Positions 4,859 to 6,143 of a stretch of DNA of 6,143 bases are shown one piece after another. The translations under genes and the position numbers were made by a program. The notes below the pieces were generated by a model. The model was not told where the DNA came from. It saw nothing but the letters and a program-made list of their open reading frames with translations, and made no database searches. The stretch comes from CAIZGX01 sp044354975 (GTDB lineage Bacteria; Bacteroidota; Bacteroidia; Flavobacteriales_D; Sanyastnellaceae): contig JBIKZA010000089.1 of NCBI GenBank assembly GCA_044354975.1, positions 1 through 6,143 of the forward strand, in the 5' to 3' direction. Every line of letters begins with the position of its first letter. Position 1 is the stretch's first letter.

Positions 4859-6143
4859 TTAGAGACAATACTTCCCTGCTGCAATTAATTCAGCTGCAAC
4901 GGTGCGTCGACCTTCTTTCGTGTTGAAGGGTTCTGTTTTTGTAAATCTGCGCAAGCCCATCATCATCATGCGCTGTTCATCTCCCTCAACAAAAGAATTC
5001 AAGGCGTCTTTTCCAGCTTTATTTATGAAGTCTGCAAGATCTGTGACCAAGGTCTGCATCATGGCAATTTGACTTACGGAATTTTCTATTCCTCTTAGCT
5101 GAACTCTTTTCTGAGTTCTGAGAACGGTGCTTTCAGCAACGTATGTCCAAATAGCCATGTCCGCAATGTTCATTAAGATCTCTTGTTCTTTCGCTAATTG
5201 CATCATTAGTTTTTGAGCGGCACTTCCGGCTATCATAAGAACTGCTTTTTTAAGGTTTTCAATGTAACCTAAATAGCGTTCGAAGACATCTTCACTAGGC
5301 TCAGCGAAATCAGGAATCGACATTAATTCGTTCGCCACATTCATAGCTGGAGTCATTAAATCCAATTCGCCTTTCATGGCTTTTTTCAAAAGCATGTCAA
5401 CGATAAGCATGCGATTGATTTCGTTAGTTCCTTCGAAAATTCGATTGATTCTAGAATCGCGATAAGCCCTTTCCACGCGTGATTCAGCGCTGTATCCCAT
5501 TCCGCCATATATCTGAACAGCTTCGTCTACAACGTAATCCAATGTTTCACTACCGTACACTTTGAGTATTGCGCATTCTGGAGCGAATGCTGCAATTCCT
5601 TTCAGAACGGCAGGTCCTTTTTCCATTCCAGATTCTATTAATCCAGCAATGGCGTCGTCAATGTTTTGAGTAGCCCGATACAACGCAGATTCCGTGGCAT
5701 AGCAACGAATAGCCATCTCTGCTAACTTGTGACGAATAGCGCCATATTTTGAAATAGATCTTCCGAATTGTTCTCGCGCTATGGCGTATTCCACAGAGTC
5801 AGTAACCGTTGCTTTTGCACCACCCATGACTGCTCCGGCTAATTTGATGCGTCCAATATTCAAAATGTTTACGGCTATTTTAAATCCATTCTGGCGGTCG
5901 CTTAACATGTTCTCTATTGGAACTAGAACGTCATTGAAAAAGACTTGTCGGGTGGAAGACCCCTTGATTCCCATTTTCTTTTCTTCGGGATTCAACGAAA
6001 TACCGGGCATGTCTTTATGAAGTATAAATGCGGTGAGATTTTCATCGTCTTCAATTTTTGCAAAAACCGTAAATACATCTGCAAATCCAGCATTGGTGAT
6101 CCACATTTTTTGTCCGGATATTTTATAATGCTTTCCGTCTTCT
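4859..6143 (-). CDS. Acyl-CoA dehydrogenase, long VLCAD-like form (N-terminus beyond the right edge)
   Basis: This FAD enzyme introduces the trans-2 double bond into acyl-CoA in the first step of beta-oxidation and passes electrons to electron-transfer flavoprotein. The frame continues without a start to the edge: twelve residues (EDGKHYKISGQK) precede the Met at 6106, so that Met is internal and 427 residues are visible. Counting from that Met, residues 1-60 hold the middle beta domain, with MWITNAGFADVF and KMGIKGSSTRQVFF. Residues 65-235 are the C-terminal helical domain, with REQFGRSI (111-118), QIYGGMGY (198-205), YRDSRI (215-220) and IFEGTNEI (223-230). E225 (codon 5434-5432) is at the family's catalytic-base position. 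About 180 further residues of predicted helix follow, as in VLCAD/ACAD9-type enzymes of around 600 residues and unlike ordinary forms of about 380. Substrate length cannot be read from the sequence. Its promoter and any fad operon partners lie off the window. Confidence 0.93.
   Translation of the reverse strand, partial: EDGKHYKISGQKMWITNAGFADVFTVFAKIEDDENLTAFILHKDMPGISLNPEEKKMGIKGSSTRQVFFNDVLVPIENMLSDRQNGFKIAVNILNIGRIKLAGAVMGGAKATVTDSVEYAIAREQFGRSISKYGAIRHKLAEMAIRCYATESALYRATQNIDDAIAGLIESGMEKGPAVLKGIAAFAPECAILKVYGSETLDYVVDEAVQIYGGMGYSAESRVERAYRDSRINRIFEGTNEINRMLIVDMLLKKAMKGELDLMTPAMNVANELMSIPDFAEPSEDVFERYLGYIENLKKAVLMIAGSAAQKLMMQLAKEQEILMNIADMAIWTYVAESTVLRTQKRVQLRGIENSVSQIAMMQTLVTDLADFINKAGKDALNSFVEGDEQRMMMMGLRRFTKTEPFNTKEGRRTVAAELIAAGKYCL

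Noticed and set aside
6104..6106. Treating the Met at 6106 as the start of the acyl-CoA dehydrogenase
   Set aside because: The frame stays open to the edge and the preceding residues continue the conserved family sequence before MWITN, so the Met is internal and the gene is truncated by the window.

Overview
The window looks like chromosomal DNA from a member of Bacteroidota, most likely a flavobacterium-like marine or aquatic lineage. This is inferred from four things: the AT-rich base composition with no Shine-Dalgarno sequences before the starts; promoter-like elements resembling the Bacteroidota TTG / TAnnTTTG type; a secreted jelly-roll protein of the kind that lineage exports; and the lineage-style forms of RecQ, KdsD and TatC. 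No rRNA, tRNA, CRISPR array or mobile element is visible. Coding density is high, and every gap between genes is under 150 bases.

Layout from left to right. (1) Bases 1-618, minus strand: the N-terminal 206 residues of a secreted protein with a signal peptide and a choice-of-anchor-J / cleaved-adhesin-like jelly-roll domain, cut by the left edge. (2) 619-705: a spacer holding the promoter of that gene. (3) 706-1500, minus: tatC, a complete twin-arginine translocase subunit. (4) 1506-2474, minus: kdsD (kpsF/gutQ family), a complete arabinose-5-phosphate isomerase, five bases upstream of tatC and evidently in the same operon. (5) 2475-2620: a divergent intergenic region with a good recQ promoter candidate, a weaker kdsD one, and short repeats. 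(6) 2621-4831, plus: recQ, a complete 736-residue helicase. (7) 4832-4858: a 27-base convergent gap. (8) 4859-6143, minus: the C-terminal 427 residues of a long (VLCAD-like) acyl-CoA dehydrogenase, cut by the right edge.

These are mainly housekeeping functions: envelope biogenesis (Kdo precursor supply for lipopolysaccharide, export of folded proteins, a secreted surface protein), DNA repair, and fatty-acid beta-oxidation. I see no defence system, phage or other accessory system. The observations most worth following are a RecQ in which all four expected zinc-binding cysteines are replaced, together with an acidic C-terminal extension, and a pair of near-identical promoter cores (TTG, 21 bases, TATATTCG) in front of two unrelated genes.
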